This document shows positions 41,986-50,990 of a DNA stretch of 64,000 nt, in pieces. How positions within the stretch are numbered: the first letter of the stretch is position 1; every line of letters begins with the position of its first letter. Position numbers and translations under genes: made by a program. The notes under the pieces are model-generated. The model did not search any database, was not told the origin of the DNA, and was given only the letters and a program-made list of their open reading frames with translations. Origin of the DNA: CAMLQK01 sp035478775 (lineage in GTDB: Bacteria; Patescibacteriota; Saccharimonadia; Saccharimonadales; UBA4665); contig DATIJG010000023.1 in NCBI GenBank assembly GCA_035478775.1, positions 62,001-126,000 of the forward strand, read 5' to 3'.

Positions 41986-42579
41986 ATGGAGCTTGCGCTA
42001 AATATGTCTAAAACAGATGTAAAACTTGTCTTAATCAATGGCTTGCCTGGTGTAGGTAAGACCACATTGCAAACACGGCTGGCCAAAGATTTAAACCTAC
42101 CGACAATGGGCAAAGACACAATAAAAGAATTTTTATTCGATCATCTTGGGGTACATGACCGCGAGTGGTCACGCGTGTTGGGCGTCGCTGCAATCGACAT
42201 GTTGCATATACTTGTAGAACAACTCATTGCGTCAGGTGAAACCCTTATAATTGAAAACGCGTTTTACAAAAGCTTTGCCGCGCCTCAGTTTAAAGAACTG
42301 AGCGAAAAATTCGGTGCTCCCATATTGGAAGTATATTGTTTTACGGATGACGAAACACGTATTATGCGGTATAAGGAGCGTACAATTAGTGGCCGCCGCC
42401 ATCCAGGCCATGCAGATTCTGAAAATTTCAAGAATCTCAATAGCGAGCAGGCAGTACGAAATTACTTGCCGCTTGAAATAGGCGAGGTCGTAAAATATGA
42501 TACTACTGCTCCGTCGGAAAGTGGTTACAAACAACTGTTGTCGCAGATACGCCATTTCCTTGCCACGCAGCACACCTAA
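41986..42579 (+). CDS. P-loop small-molecule kinase-like protein
   Basis: A 197-residue AAA_33-type P-loop protein. Walker A is INGLPGVGKTTL, followed by D-x-I-K-E-F and ETLIIENAF, with a basic lid RYKERTISGRRHPGH. These features resemble small kinases such as polynucleotide or chloramphenicol phosphotransferase-like enzymes; the substrate is unknown. The start is either the ATG at 41986, 7 bases after TATATA (41973-41978), or the ATG at 42004; 41986 is kept because of the -10 spacing. A hairpin with T-run follows the gene. Confidence 0.75.
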   Translation: MELALNMSKTDVKLVLINGLPGVGKTTLQTRLAKDLNLPTMGKDTIKEFLFDHLGVHDREWSRVLGVAAIDMLHILVEQLIASGETLIIENAFYKSFAAPQFKELSEKFGAPILEVYCFTDDETRIMRYKERTISGRRHPGHADSENFKNLNSEQAVRNYLPLEIGEVVKYDTTAPSESGYKQLLSQIRHFLATQHT

Positions 42580-42599
42580 GGCGCATAATATAAGAGTAG

Positions 42600-42633
42600 C
42601 CTGGCAGGGGTGTTATAGTTTCTTGCCAGGTTT
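42600..42633 (+). terminator. terminator after the P-loop kinase gene
   Basis: CCTGGCA (42600-42606) pairs with TGCCAGG (42624-42630), followed by TTT. The loop is long (17 bases), so the strength is uncertain. It lies before galU. Confidence 0.55.
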
Positions 42634-42680
42634 CTACGTTAGAATGCACATTACAAGCACACCTAAAAGGGGGATTACCG

Positions 42681-43571
42681 ATGCAAGTACGTAAAGCTGT
42701 GATTGCCGCTGCCGGTTTTGGCACGCGCTTTTTGCCACAAACTAAAGCTATGCCGAAAGAAATGCTGCCTATTGTAGACAAGCCGATTATCCAATATATT
42801 GTCGAGCAGCTTGTTGATGCCGGCATCACCGATATCATAATTGTCACTGGCTACAGCAAACGCAGCATTGAAGACCATTTTGACGCGCCAAATGACGACT
42901 TACTTAATAATTTGCGTGCTGGCGGTCCAAAAAAAGAACATTACATTCGTGAACTCGATGCGCTTGCCAATATCGCCAACTTTGCCTACGTCCGCCAAAA
43001 AGGTCCATACGGCAATGCTACGCCGCTGATGAGTGCGGCGCATCTTATTGGTAACGAACCGTTCATGTATATTTTTGCCGACGACCTCACAATTGCCGAG
43101 CCGAACGGCTTTAAGCAGATGATCGATAAATATAACGAACTGGGTGCCAGTATTTTGCCGTGTATTAAAGTACAAACCGATAAAGAATTTAGCAGCTATG
43201 GCATCTTGGGTGGCGAGCAAATCCATGACGACACTATAAAAATGAACCGCATTATCGAAAAACCGGGTCGTGAAAATGCGCCATCCGACTTTGCCAGCGT
43301 TGGCGGCTATTTGCTGACGCCAGACGTGCTTGGTTACATCGACCAAGGTTTTCAAAACCTAAAGCCAGGCCACGAATTTTACATGACTGATAGCATTATT
43401 CAGCCGATGATCAATGACGGCAAGACATTTTATGGCTACACCGTGCACAACAGTACACGCTACGATACTGGCGATAAGATTGGCTACCTGAAAGCAGTGG
43501 TAGACTTTGCGCTTAACCGCGAAGACATCGGTGCCGATTTCCGTGAATACCTAAAATCTATCCAGTTGTAA
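42681..43571 (+). CDS. galU: UTP-glucose-1-phosphate uridylyltransferase
   Basis: Makes UDP-glucose for glycan and envelope synthesis. The 296-residue protein opens with VRKAVIAAAGFGTRFLPQTKAMPKE, the nucleotidyltransferase signature GxGTR-x-K, followed by LPIVDKPIIQYIVEQ and later YIFADDLT (acidic metal site) and VGGYLLTPDV. The purine-rich AAGGGGG (42667-42673) is a strong ribosome site 7 bases before the ATG. Length is standard. Confidence 0.96.
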   Translation: MQVRKAVIAAAGFGTRFLPQTKAMPKEMLPIVDKPIIQYIVEQLVDAGITDIIIVTGYSKRSIEDHFDAPNDDLLNNLRAGGPKKEHYIRELDALANIANFAYVRQKGPYGNATPLMSAAHLIGNEPFMYIFADDLTIAEPNGFKQMIDKYNELGASILPCIKVQTDKEFSSYGILGGEQIHDDTIKMNRIIEKPGRENAPSDFASVGGYLLTPDVLGYIDQGFQNLKPGHEFYMTDSIIQPMINDGKTFYGYTVHNSTRYDTGDKIGYLKAVVDFALNREDIGADFREYLKSIQL

Positions 43572-43594
43572 GCACGAGCATTGTTTTGTATACT
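43566..43594 (+). promoter_or_regulatory. promoter of the small envelope gene pair
   Basis: TTGTAA (43566-43571, overlapping the galU stop), a 17-base spacer and TATACT (43589-43594), 6 bases before the ATG at 43601. Confidence 0.5.
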
Positions 43595-43600
43595 TAAGAT

Positions 43601-43864
43601 ATGAATACGACGGAGCACGCGCTACTTATTATTTTATCGGCTGCGTTGGCGTTATTTTTAATACTCGCTATTACAGTGGTGATCATGGTTATGGTTTTGT
43701 TACGCCGCTTGCAAACGGTCGCCTCTAAAGCCGAAGAAATCGTTGATACAACTTCTGATATTGTTGCCACGATGCGCAAGACAGTCGGGTCGTTTACATT
43801 TTTCAGCGCGCTTCGTGGCGTAGCCGAAACGTTATCGCATTTCAAGCATCATAAAGAGAGGTAA
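43601..43864 (+). CDS. small single-span membrane protein (87 aa)
   Basis: Not recognised. Residues about 8-32 form one membrane helix (LLIILSAALALFLILAITVVIMVMVLL). The rest is a short amphipathic, probably coiled-coil region (QTVASKAEEIVDTTSDIVATMR). Similar small proteins often precede YtxH-like genes, as here, where the next gene begins 5 bases after the stop. The pair is probably an envelope or stress accessory unit. Confidence 0.7.
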   Translation: MNTTEHALLIILSAALALFLILAITVVIMVMVLLRRLQTVASKAEEIVDTTSDIVATMRKTVGSFTFFSALRGVAETLSHFKHHKER

Positions 43865-43869
43865 AAATT

Positions 43870-44274
43870 ATGGGTAAAACTGCAAAGCGCGTTGCTATGG
43901 GTACGGTCATCGCCGCTGCCGCGGGATATGTCGCCGGTATTTTAACAGCGCCAAAGAGCGGCCGCGAAACCCGCGAGAATATTAAAACTAAAGCCGCACA
44001 AACCAAAACCCAGGCTGAGAAACAGCTTAAACAATTACATACTGAACTTGGCAAAGTGCTTGACCAAGCGCGTGAGCAAGCCGAGACTGCCCGTGGTAAG
44101 GCTAAGGTTGAAATTGACGCGGCTATGGATAAAACCCGCGTGGTAAAAGAAAAAGCCCGCGAGTTGCTAAGTGCCTTGCATGAAGGTGACGCTGATGATA
44201 AAGACCTGCGCAAGGCAATCGACGAAGCCAACAAAACTATCGCTCATTTGCGTGCTTACTTAAAAAAGTCATAG
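43870..44274 (+). CDS. YtxH-domain protein
   Basis: A 134-residue protein. Its N-terminal part (GTVIAAAAGYVAGILTAPKSGRETRENIKTK) is the YtxH/gas-vesicle-like signature: a small hydrophobic segment, then A-P-x-S-G-R-E-T-R. A long basic coiled coil follows, rich in K, A, E and Q. Family members are associated with stress responses in Firmicutes; the molecular role is not known. AGAGAGG, 7 bases before the ATG, is a good ribosome site. Confidence 0.85.
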   Translation: MGKTAKRVAMGTVIAAAAGYVAGILTAPKSGRETRENIKTKAAQTKTQAEKQLKQLHTELGKVLDQAREQAETARGKAKVEIDAAMDKTRVVKEKARELLSALHEGDADDKDLRKAIDEANKTIAHLRAYLKKS

Positions 44275-44325
44275 AAAACGTTGTAGCTTTTGGCATCGCG
44301 CTTCAATTACGAGGCGCGGTTTCGC

Positions 44326-44331
44326 TATAAT
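44326..44331 (+). promoter_or_regulatory. dnaE -10 box
   Basis: TATAAT; TTCAAT (44302-44307) lies 18 bases upstream as a candidate -35. The predicted leader is about 85 bases and includes two tiny reading frames and a hairpin. Confidence 0.5.
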
Positions 44332-44340
44332 GTATGTTAC

Positions 44341-44364
44341 ATGAGGACATTAATTTTGAGCTAA
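44341..44364 (+). CDS. possible 7-residue leader frame before dnaE
   Basis: ATG-AGG-ACA-TTA-ATT-TTG-AGC-TAA begins 9 bases after the -10, the same geometry as the leaderless genes here. Its stop overlaps a second 12-residue frame (44364-44402) by TAATG. This could be a translated leader or chance. Confidence 0.25.
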   Translation: MRTLILS

Positions 44365-44381
44365 TGCGGCACCTGCGGGGG

Positions 44382-44415
44382 CGCGAAATGCGTGTTATAT
44401 AAAACACATTTCGCG
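44382..44415 (+). other. hairpin just upstream of dnaE
   Basis: CGCGAAATG (44382-44390) pairs with CATTTCGCG (44407-44415); TGTT/AACA extends the stem after a 2-base bulge, leaving an ATATAA loop. TTTCT follows, so it may act as an attenuator or occlude the region before the ATG at 44424. Confidence 0.5.
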
Positions 44416-44423
44416 TTTCTGGT

Positions 44424-47400
44424 ATGTCTTGTTGGCCAAAAATAATGTCCCGTAAGAAGGGTAAAACGCGCTCTATGTCGGCAACCGCTGATCACAATTT
44501 GACTCCTGCGGACTACGTGCATTTGCACAACCATACGCAGTATAGCTTGCTGGATGGCCTTACCAAGGTGCCGGCCTTGCTTGATTATGTCAAAGATAGC
44601 GGTATGGTGGCCGTAGCTCAAACTGACCATGGTACTTTGAGCGGCGCTATCGAATTCTATAAAGAAGCTAACGCCCGCGGGGTAAAACCAATTGTGGGTA
44701 TGGAAACCTACGTGGCAGCCCGCACAATTTCTGATAAAGAGGCGGGCAAAGATAAAGTGTATTACCACCTCATTTTGCTGGCCATGAACGAAACTGGCTA
44801 CAGCAACTTGATGCGGCTGAGTACTATCGCCAACCTTAAAGGCTTTTATTACAAGCCACGTATTGACCACGAACTACTTGAAAAGTACAACGAAGGTCTG
44901 ATTGTTTTGAGTGGTTGCATCGGTGGTGAGTTAGGCGACAATATTCGCCAAGGCCAGTACGAAAAAGCCGTAGAAATCGCCAAATGGTACAAAAGTGTGT
45001 TCGGCGACCGCTATTACATTGAAGTGCAAGACCACGGCCACCCCGACCACCACAGTAAGTGGGACGCGCAAGTTACTGTTAATAAAGAGCTACTTAAATT
45101 ATCTAAAGAGTTGGACATTCCGCCGGTAGTTACCTGTGACGCGCACTATTTAAGCCACAGTGACCAAACGGCGCACGAAATTTTGTTGTGTGTGCAAACC
45201 GGTTCGTTTTTAAGTGACGAAAAACGCATGAGCTTAAGTGATTTTGAGTTGCACGTTACTGATCCGAATGACATTATTAAGCGTTGGAGCTCATTTTGTC
45301 CTGAGGCAGTTATTAACACTCGCAAAATCGCCGATCGCTGTAACTTAGAGATCGAACTTGGTAAAATCTTAATCCCGAAATTTCCAGTACCCGCGGGCGA
45401 AGACGAAAAGACCTACCTTGATAAGTTAGTATATCGTGGTTTGATTGAGCGCTACGACCGCATGAGCCGCGAAGAAGCCGACAAACTGACGATTCAGGAT
45501 ATTAAAAAACTGCTGCAGCCCGCTATTTTAGAGCGAGCTGAATACGAGCTGGGCGTGGTGGATGGCATGGGATTCAACGGCTACATGCTCATCGTGCAGG
45601 ACTTCATTAACTGGGGTAAGAACCAAGGCATTATCTTTGGTCCAGGCCGTGGCTCGGCAGCCGGCTCTATCATCGCATATGCGTTATATATTACCGATCT
45701 TGACCCACTTGCATATGGCTTACTATTTGAACGCTTTTTGAATCCTGACCGTATTAGCATGCCGGATATCGATGTGGATATTCAGGATACTCGCCGTGAT
45801 GAAGTTATCCAATATTGTGCCGAGAAATACGGCTCTGACCGCGTGTCTAACATTGTGACCTTCGGCAAAATGGCTGCCCGGGCTGCTGTGCGTGACGTTG
45901 CCCGCGTATTGCAAGTACCCTATGCCGAAGCCGACCGTTTGGCAAAGCTTATCCCACAGCCGGTGCAGGGGCGCCACATTCCGTTGCAAATTAGTGTTGA
46001 AAAAGACCCTGATTTGCGCAGGGCGTACGAAGCCGACGAAACTACTAGGCGCGTAATCGACCTTGCAATTTCCATGGAAGGCACTATTCGCAGCCATGGC
46101 GTACACGCCTGCGGGGTAGTGATTGCGCCAGCCGAACTTGTTAAATATGTGCCGCTCGAAATGGCACAAAAAGGGGTGGTAGCTACGCAATTTCCGATGG
46201 GGCAAATCGAAGAAATTGGCTTGTTAAAAATGGACTTTTTAGGTCTTTCTAACCTTACGATTATCAAAAACGCCATGCGCATTATTAAGCGTGTACACGG
46301 TGTGGACATCAATCTGACAGAAGTGCCGCTTGACGACCCTGAGACGTTTGCATTACTCGGCCGTGGTGATACCACAGGCGTGTTCCAATTTGAATCTGCT
46401 GGCATGAAGCGCTATTTGCGCGAGCTTAAGCCGACGGTGTTTGACGATGTCATCGCTATGGGCGCTTTGTATCGCCCTGGGCCACTTTCGGCGGGTCTGA
46501 CCGACAGTTTTATCAAGCGCAAAAATGGCCTTGAGAAAGTAGAATACGCCCACCCGCTCATGGAGTCGGCGCTTAAAAATACTTTTGGGGTGCTTGTATA
46601 CCAAGAACAGGTGATGCAGATCTCACGCGATGTGTGCGGCTTTACCGGGGGCGAGGCCGATACGCTTCGCAAGGCGATTGGCAAGAAAAAGCTTGATGTG
46701 ATGCAGAAGATGCAGGTTAAGTTTGTCGATGGTGCTGTAGCCAACGGTGTGCCGCGCGAAGTAATTGAAAAATTTTGGCAAGATCTTTTAGGTTTCGCTG
46801 ACTACTGCTTTAATAAATCGCACTCGGCCTGTTATGGCATGACCTCATACTGGACGGCGTACCTAAAAGCACACTATCCGGCAGCATTTATGGCCGCGCT
46901 AATGACGAGTGACTTTGATGATACCGACCGTTTGGCGATCGAAATCGCCGAATGTAAGCATATGGGTATTGACGTGCTGCCGCCGGATGTAAACGAATCA
47001 TTTATGGAATTTGCCGTGGTGCGCGACCAAAATAACCCCGACAGTGTAAAAGCACCGATTCGTTTTGGTATGAACGCCATTAAAAACGTAGGTAGCGGTG
47101 CAGTCGAAGAAATTATCCGTGCCCGCGAGATTGATGGCACGTTTGCCAGCCTCGAAGATTTTTTGAGTAAAGTGTCGCCACGCATCGTTAACCGTAAGGC
47201 AATGGAAAGCTTGGTAAAAGCTGGCGCGTTCGACCGCTTTGCCGACCGTTCGAGCATGCTGCACAACCTCGATTTGCTCTCGGCTTATGCCAATCGTATG
47301 CACAAAGAAGCCAACAGTGGCCAGGTGGACTTGTTCGGCAGCTTAATAAACGATGACACTGCATCGCGCCCGCAGCTGGCGCTAGAAAAGGCAGTAGTGG

Positions 47401-48182
47401 TATATTCGTCACGCGACCAACTTTTATGGGAGCGCGAGCTGCTGGGGCTATACCTGAGCCAGCACCCGCTCTCAATGTTTGAAACGTTTTTGAGCGAACA
47501 AACTATGCCGATCGGCGACCTCAAGCCAGAGCACGAAGGCCGGGGTGTAATTGTTGGCGGTTCGATAAATGACGTACGTGAAATAACCACTCGCAACGGT
47601 CAAAAAATGGCGTTTGTAAAAATTGAAGACAAACACGGCGAAATTGAAGCAATTTTATTTCCTGGTGCCTACCAACAAACAGCTGGCTTATGGGAACGCG
47701 ACAGAGTGGTGCTGGCGCGTGGTAAGATTTCAGCAAAAGACCGCGAGGGCAACATCGGTGAAGAAGTAAAAGTTTTAGTTGATGATGCCCGCGAAATCAC
47801 TACCGAGCAAGCGCAAAGCTACCAATCAACCGGCCGCAAAATGCGTGGTCCGGGTAGTAAAAAGAGCGCCGCTGCCGCGGTAACGGCCACTAAAGAACGT
47901 GTATTACAAAAGCCACAAGTCAGAACCGAAGCCGACCTTGTCGATACGCCGCAAAAAGTAGAGCGTGTGTATATTCGCTTAGTCGATAGCCACAACCAGC
48001 AGTTGTTGTTATCACTCAAAAAAATTGTCGATAACGAACCCGGCAAAACTGATGTAGTGCTGGTGCTCGGCCCAACCAGTGGCAAGCAGATTATTAAGTT
48101 GCCACGCGGCATCCGCAAGGAAGATGACGTCATTGAACGCATCCGAGTTTTAGTCGGCAAAGAAAATCTTAAGGTGCAATAA
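44424..48182 (+). CDS. dnaE: DNA polymerase III alpha subunit
   Basis: The replicative polymerase of the C family, 1252 residues from the ATG at 44424. Domains: PHP (HLHNHTQYSLLDG near residue 35), palm and catalytic core with MPDIDVDIQDTRRDE (Asp448 and Asp450 region), KMAARAAVRDVARVL, then SGVFQFES-type GVFQFESAGMKRYLREL, HhH region and an OB-fold (GVIVGGSINDVREITTRNGQ) followed by a short C-terminal domain. The start is uncertain: 44445 and 44475 are other in-frame ATGs, and none has a good ribosome site; 44475 would give the usual short lead-in to the PHP motif. Confidence 0.95.
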   Translation: MSCWPKIMSRKKGKTRSMSATADHNLTPADYVHLHNHTQYSLLDGLTKVPALLDYVKDSGMVAVAQTDHGTLSGAIEFYKEANARGVKPIVGMETYVAARTISDKEAGKDKVYYHLILLAMNETGYSNLMRLSTIANLKGFYYKPRIDHELLEKYNEGLIVLSGCIGGELGDNIRQGQYEKAVEIAKWYKSVFGDRYYIEVQDHGHPDHHSKWDAQVTVNKELLKLSKELDIPPVVTCDAHYLSHSDQTAHEILLCVQTGSFLSDEKRMSLSDFELHVTDPNDIIKRWSSFCPEAVINTRKIADRCNLEIELGKILIPKFPVPAGEDEKTYLDKLVYRGLIERYDRMSREEADKLTIQDIKKLLQPAILERAEYELGVVDGMGFNGYMLIVQDFINWGKNQGIIFGPGRGSAAGSIIAYALYITDLDPLAYGLLFERFLNPDRISMPDIDVDIQDTRRDEVIQYCAEKYGSDRVSNIVTFGKMAARAAVRDVARVLQVPYAEADRLAKLIPQPVQGRHIPLQISVEKDPDLRRAYEADETTRRVIDLAISMEGTIRSHGVHACGVVIAPAELVKYVPLEMAQKGVVATQFPMGQIEEIGLLKMDFLGLSNLTIIKNAMRIIKRVHGVDINLTEVPLDDPETFALLGRGDTTGVFQFESAGMKRYLRELKPTVFDDVIAMGALYRPGPLSAGLTDSFIKRKNGLEKVEYAHPLMESALKNTFGVLVYQEQVMQISRDVCGFTGGEADTLRKAIGKKKLDVMQKMQVKFVDGAVANGVPREVIEKFWQDLLGFADYCFNKSHSACYGMTSYWTAYLKAHYPAAFMAALMTSDFDDTDRLAIEIAECKHMGIDVLPPDVNESFMEFAVVRDQNNPDSVKAPIRFGMNAIKNVGSGAVEEIIRAREIDGTFASLEDFLSKVSPRIVNRKAMESLVKAGAFDRFADRSSMLHNLDLLSAYANRMHKEANSGQVDLFGSLINDDTASRPQLALEKAVVVYSSRDQLLWERELLGLYLSQHPLSMFETFLSEQTMPIGDLKPEHEGRGVIVGGSINDVREITTRNGQKMAFVKIEDKHGEIEAILFPGAYQQTAGLWERDRVVLARGKISAKDREGNIGEEVKVLVDDAREITTEQAQSYQSTGRKMRGPGSKKSAAAAVTATKERVLQKPQVRTEADLVDTPQKVERVYIRLVDSHNQQLLLSLKKIVDNEPGKTDVVLVLGPTSGKQIIKLPRGIRKEDDVIERIRVLVGKENLKVQ

Positions 48183-48290
48183 AGCATTAAGTGAGCTTCT
48201 CATAAAATACAGAACTGAAAGTTGATGTGCCTACACTGTAAACACAGGGCATCCCAGGCACTTAAAAAAGGGCGTCATTGGCTAAGAAAC

Positions 48291-48713
48291 TTAAACGCTA
48301 CGCGTAATAACAATGCCGATCAGTGCCAAACCGACCAACCCAGCATCAATCATGTGATGCTCTAGCGCAAATACCTCGCCTTTAATAAGTGCCTTACGCC
48401 ATGCTTTGGCGTGTCGTGCAAACACGTACATAATCGCTAAAAAAGCCAAAACGCTCACCAGTATTGATATACCAGTACCAGAATGCGTCCACTGCTGCAA
48501 TCGTGTCGGCTGCACTGTTGAATCGCCGCTGATGCCAGCGGCAGAATTGCCATAATAACTAACGATAAAGGTGTTGGCCACTTCGGCGACGATAAGCAAA
48601 GGCAAGTACGGCCAATAGGTTTTTAAATAATGCTTGGTTTGTTTTTGGTGCTGCCCAGTGCGCTTTTTGTGTGCAGCGGTAGGGCGCTTATTGCTATTTG
48701 TCGCGATCGCCAT
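48291..48713 (-). CDS. hypothetical three-span membrane protein (140 aa)
   Basis: Not recognised. A basic, histidine- and lysine-rich N-terminus (about 1-30) is followed by hydrophobic segments near 33-52, 80-100 and 122-137. There is no conserved motif that I recognise. It converges on dnaE with a 108-base gap holding only a weak hairpin (GTGCCT/AGGCAC around 48225-48261). Start at 48713. Confidence 0.65.
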   Translation of the reverse strand: MAIATNSNKRPTAAHKKRTGQHQKQTKHYLKTYWPYLPLLIVAEVANTFIVSYYGNSAAGISGDSTVQPTRLQQWTHSGTGISILVSVLAFLAIMYVFARHAKAWRKALIKGEVFALEHHMIDAGLVGLALIGIVITRSV

Positions 48714-48746
48714 AATGTTTCAATTATAACACAAGCGTTATAAAAA

Positions 48747-49244
48747 CTACATAAACCGGCAGTGGTATAAACCCATAGCAGCCGCTTGAACTACGTTGTA
48801 TGACTCTTTGCGCCCGAACATCGGAATTTCTAAAATTTTATCACATGCCGCCAAAACTTCGGGTTCAACACCTTCTACCTCGCGTCCTACAAGCAACACA
48901 ATCTTTTGGTCGGGCTTGTAGGTGGGTAACTTGATGCTGCGCGGTGCTTGTTCGATGGCGGCAACTGTAAAGCCTTCTGCTTTTAGCTGGGCGATAATGC
49001 CCAGCACATCATCCTCGTGCCGCCACATAACTTGATGTTCGGCATCTAAAGCGGTTTTGTGGATTTGCTTGTCAATTTTGAGTGCCAAGTGTGGTAAACG
49101 TGGGTCGTCGTGCGCCAGCAACGGGTACGGTGTGTAGCCGGTCAAGATGACCTGTTGCACGCCAAGCCCTTCAGCGGTACGCAAAAGCGAGCCAACATTA
49201 TGGCAGCTGCGTAAGTTGTGGGCAATCAAAATAATCGGCCTCAT
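48747..49244 (-). CDS. SPOUT/TrmH-family RNA methyltransferase
   Basis: A 165-residue SPOUT-fold methyltransferase that probably 2'-O-methylates tRNA or rRNA. The family signatures are NLRSCHNVGSLLRTAEG (motif 1), LLVGREVEGVEPEVL (motif 2) and IPMFGRKESYNVVQAAAMGLY (motif 3). The protein is the short form without an N-terminal substrate-binding extension. The start at 49244 is chosen because MRPIILIAHNLRS is the family N-terminus and TATAAT (49254-49259) ends 9 bases before it. Reading from 49358 would cross the promoter and the divergent pilB start. Confidence 0.9.
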   Translation of the reverse strand: MRPIILIAHNLRSCHNVGSLLRTAEGLGVQQVILTGYTPYPLLAHDDPRLPHLALKIDKQIHKTALDAEHQVMWRHEDDVLGIIAQLKAEGFTVAAIEQAPRSIKLPTYKPDQKIVLLVGREVEGVEPEVLAACDKILEIPMFGRKESYNVVQAAAMGLYHCRFM

Positions 49245-49253
49245 AGCTGTTGT

Positions 49254-49259
49254 ATTATA
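49254..49259 (-). promoter_or_regulatory. -10 box of the RNA methyltransferase gene
   Basis: TATAAT on the minus strand, 9 bases from the ATG; part of a divergent promoter region with pilB. Confidence 0.55.
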
Positions 49260-49303
49260 GCAGCTGGCTCTAAAAAGTGTGCGATTTATAAAAATGCTCA
49301 TGC

Positions 49304-49309
49304 TATAAT
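49304..49309 (+). promoter_or_regulatory. pilB -10 box
   Basis: TATAAT ending 9 bases before the ATG at 49319. Confidence 0.55.
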
Positions 49310-49318
49310 AAAAGTGAT

Positions 49319-50917
49319 ATGAGCCAGGACGCCAGATATGACCAAGAAGTCGCAACACAGCGGCGTGCCCAAATACTAGGTTTGAATTATGTGGACACCC
49401 GCGGCGACCAGAAGCCGTTATTTAAAGACATACTACCGGTGCAAGAAATGTACCAAAAGCGGGTCGTACCTATTCAGAGCGAGCAAAGTACTATACTGTT
49501 TGGCATTACCACAACCACATCGCAGCAGACTTTGCGCGAACTTGAAAGCCGATTCAACGAAAAACGCATATCGTTCGCAATTATTTCAGATGCCGGCTAC
49601 CGTGACTATATGCACCTGTTCGACCCTCCGAAGCAAATCGTGTACCAAGATATCTCGTTTGCAGGGGATGCCGACCAAGATTTGGTGCAAAAGGTGACGG
49701 CTACTCTCGACCAAGTGCGCTCCGACGACGTTTTGGCATATTTAGTACAGCAGGCTTACCATTTAAAGGCCTCCGACTTGCACCTTGAAAATCAAGAAAA
49801 TGGTGTGCGCATACGGTTCCGAGTAGATGGAGTATTGCATCCGATCGCCACGCTAAACCGTGAAAAATACCACACTGTGTTATCGTCAATTGCGGCAGCG
49901 GCCAACGTTTCTACTAGTAGCCCTGATGCCCAAAGCGGACACATTAACCGCAAATATCACTTAGCAACTGGCGAAGATGTCACGGTGAACCTGCGCGTTG
50001 AAACCGTGCCAGCGGCTTACGGGCAAGATGTAGTGATGCGTTTGTTCACGGTAAAAATGGAACTGTTGAAACTTGATAACCTCAGCCTATCGCCGCGCGA
50101 ACGGGATGTGGTCGACGACGTTATCCGTCACCCGACGGGTATGGTGCTTATTGTCGGGCCTACTGGCTCTGGTAAGACCACTACGTTGTATGCGCTGTTA
50201 AATACGCTTAACAGCGATGAGCGCAAAATTATCACGCTCGAAGATCCGGTTGAATATTTTATGCCGGGCGTAGTGCAAATTCCGGTAGAAGGCGACCAAA
50301 ACGAAACTGGCTTTGCCGAAAAATTGCGTGCCGTGTTGCGTTTAGATCCTGATATTGTGATGGTTGGCGAAATCCGCGATAAAGACACTGCCAAAACATC
50401 ATTGCAAGCGGCGCTCACTGGCCACTTGGTGCTCAGTACTTTTCACGCCAGCAGTGCAGCAGCTGCCCTAACGCGCATGCTTGACTTTATTGGGGTAAAC
50501 CCGCTGTTTGCCTCGGCCATCCACCTGATTATGGCGCAGCGCTTGGTACGTAAGTTGGATGAAAAAACCAAGCAGCCCTACCAACCCGACGACGCCTTAA
50601 AAGCGCAGCTAAAGACTGTCATCGACAGCCTGCCGCCAGGCGTAGACCGCCCGGACGTCAATACTATTACGCTGTATAAGGCGGGTACTTCGAATGAAAA
50701 TCCGTTCGGCTATACCGGCCAGGTTCCGCTCCGCGAGCAACTGCAAATGACGACGGGTATTCAGCAGTTGTTCAAGTTACCCCCCGACCAGATCACTACT
50801 GATACATTACAGGAACGGGCCATACAAGATGGCATGCTGACGATGCTGCAAGATGGTGTACTGAAAGCTATCCAGGGCGTTACCAGTCTAGAGGAAGTTT
50901 ACCGTGTTGTCGGTTAA
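49319..50917 (+). CDS. pilB: type IV pilus/type II secretion assembly ATPase (PilB/GspE family)
   Basis: The motor ATPase that drives pilus extension or secretion, 532 residues. An N-terminal domain (1-140) is followed by the PAS-like DLHLENQENGVRIRFRVDGVL segment. Walker A GPTGSGKT is at 280-287; the Asp box (ITLEDPVEYFMPGV), Walker B DIVMVGEIRDKDTA and His box LVLSTFHASSA follow. The tetracysteine zinc motif normally present after MAQRLVRK is absent, and the protein appears to contain no cysteine at all. No other pilus genes are in the window, so motor identity (PilB or PilT) rests on the N-terminal domain and Asp-box context. Confidence 0.9.
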   Translation: MSQDARYDQEVATQRRAQILGLNYVDTRGDQKPLFKDILPVQEMYQKRVVPIQSEQSTILFGITTTTSQQTLRELESRFNEKRISFAIISDAGYRDYMHLFDPPKQIVYQDISFAGDADQDLVQKVTATLDQVRSDDVLAYLVQQAYHLKASDLHLENQENGVRIRFRVDGVLHPIATLNREKYHTVLSSIAAAANVSTSSPDAQSGHINRKYHLATGEDVTVNLRVETVPAAYGQDVVMRLFTVKMELLKLDNLSLSPRERDVVDDVIRHPTGMVLIVGPTGSGKTTTLYALLNTLNSDERKIITLEDPVEYFMPGVVQIPVEGDQNETGFAEKLRAVLRLDPDIVMVGEIRDKDTAKTSLQAALTGHLVLSTFHASSAAAALTRMLDFIGVNPLFASAIHLIMAQRLVRKLDEKTKQPYQPDDALKAQLKTVIDSLPPGVDRPDVNTITLYKAGTSNENPFGYTGQVPLREQLQMTTGIQQLFKLPPDQITTDTLQERAIQDGMLTMLQDGVLKAIQGVTSLEEVYRVVG

Positions 50918-50990
50918 AACGAAGTAAGATTTTATTATTTTACCAGCTAACGGAGGCACAAAAAGCCGACCAGTGGCTGTTAAATTAAAC

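Noticed and set aside
48225..48261. Hairpin after dnaE as a terminator
   Set aside because: GTGCCT/AGGCAC pairs across a loop of about 25 bases and is followed by A rather than T on the plus strand; too weak to list as a feature.
49245..49358. N-terminal extension of the SPOUT methyltransferase
   Set aside because: These 38 codons cross the -10 boxes of both divergent genes and precede the family N-terminus MRPIILIAHN.
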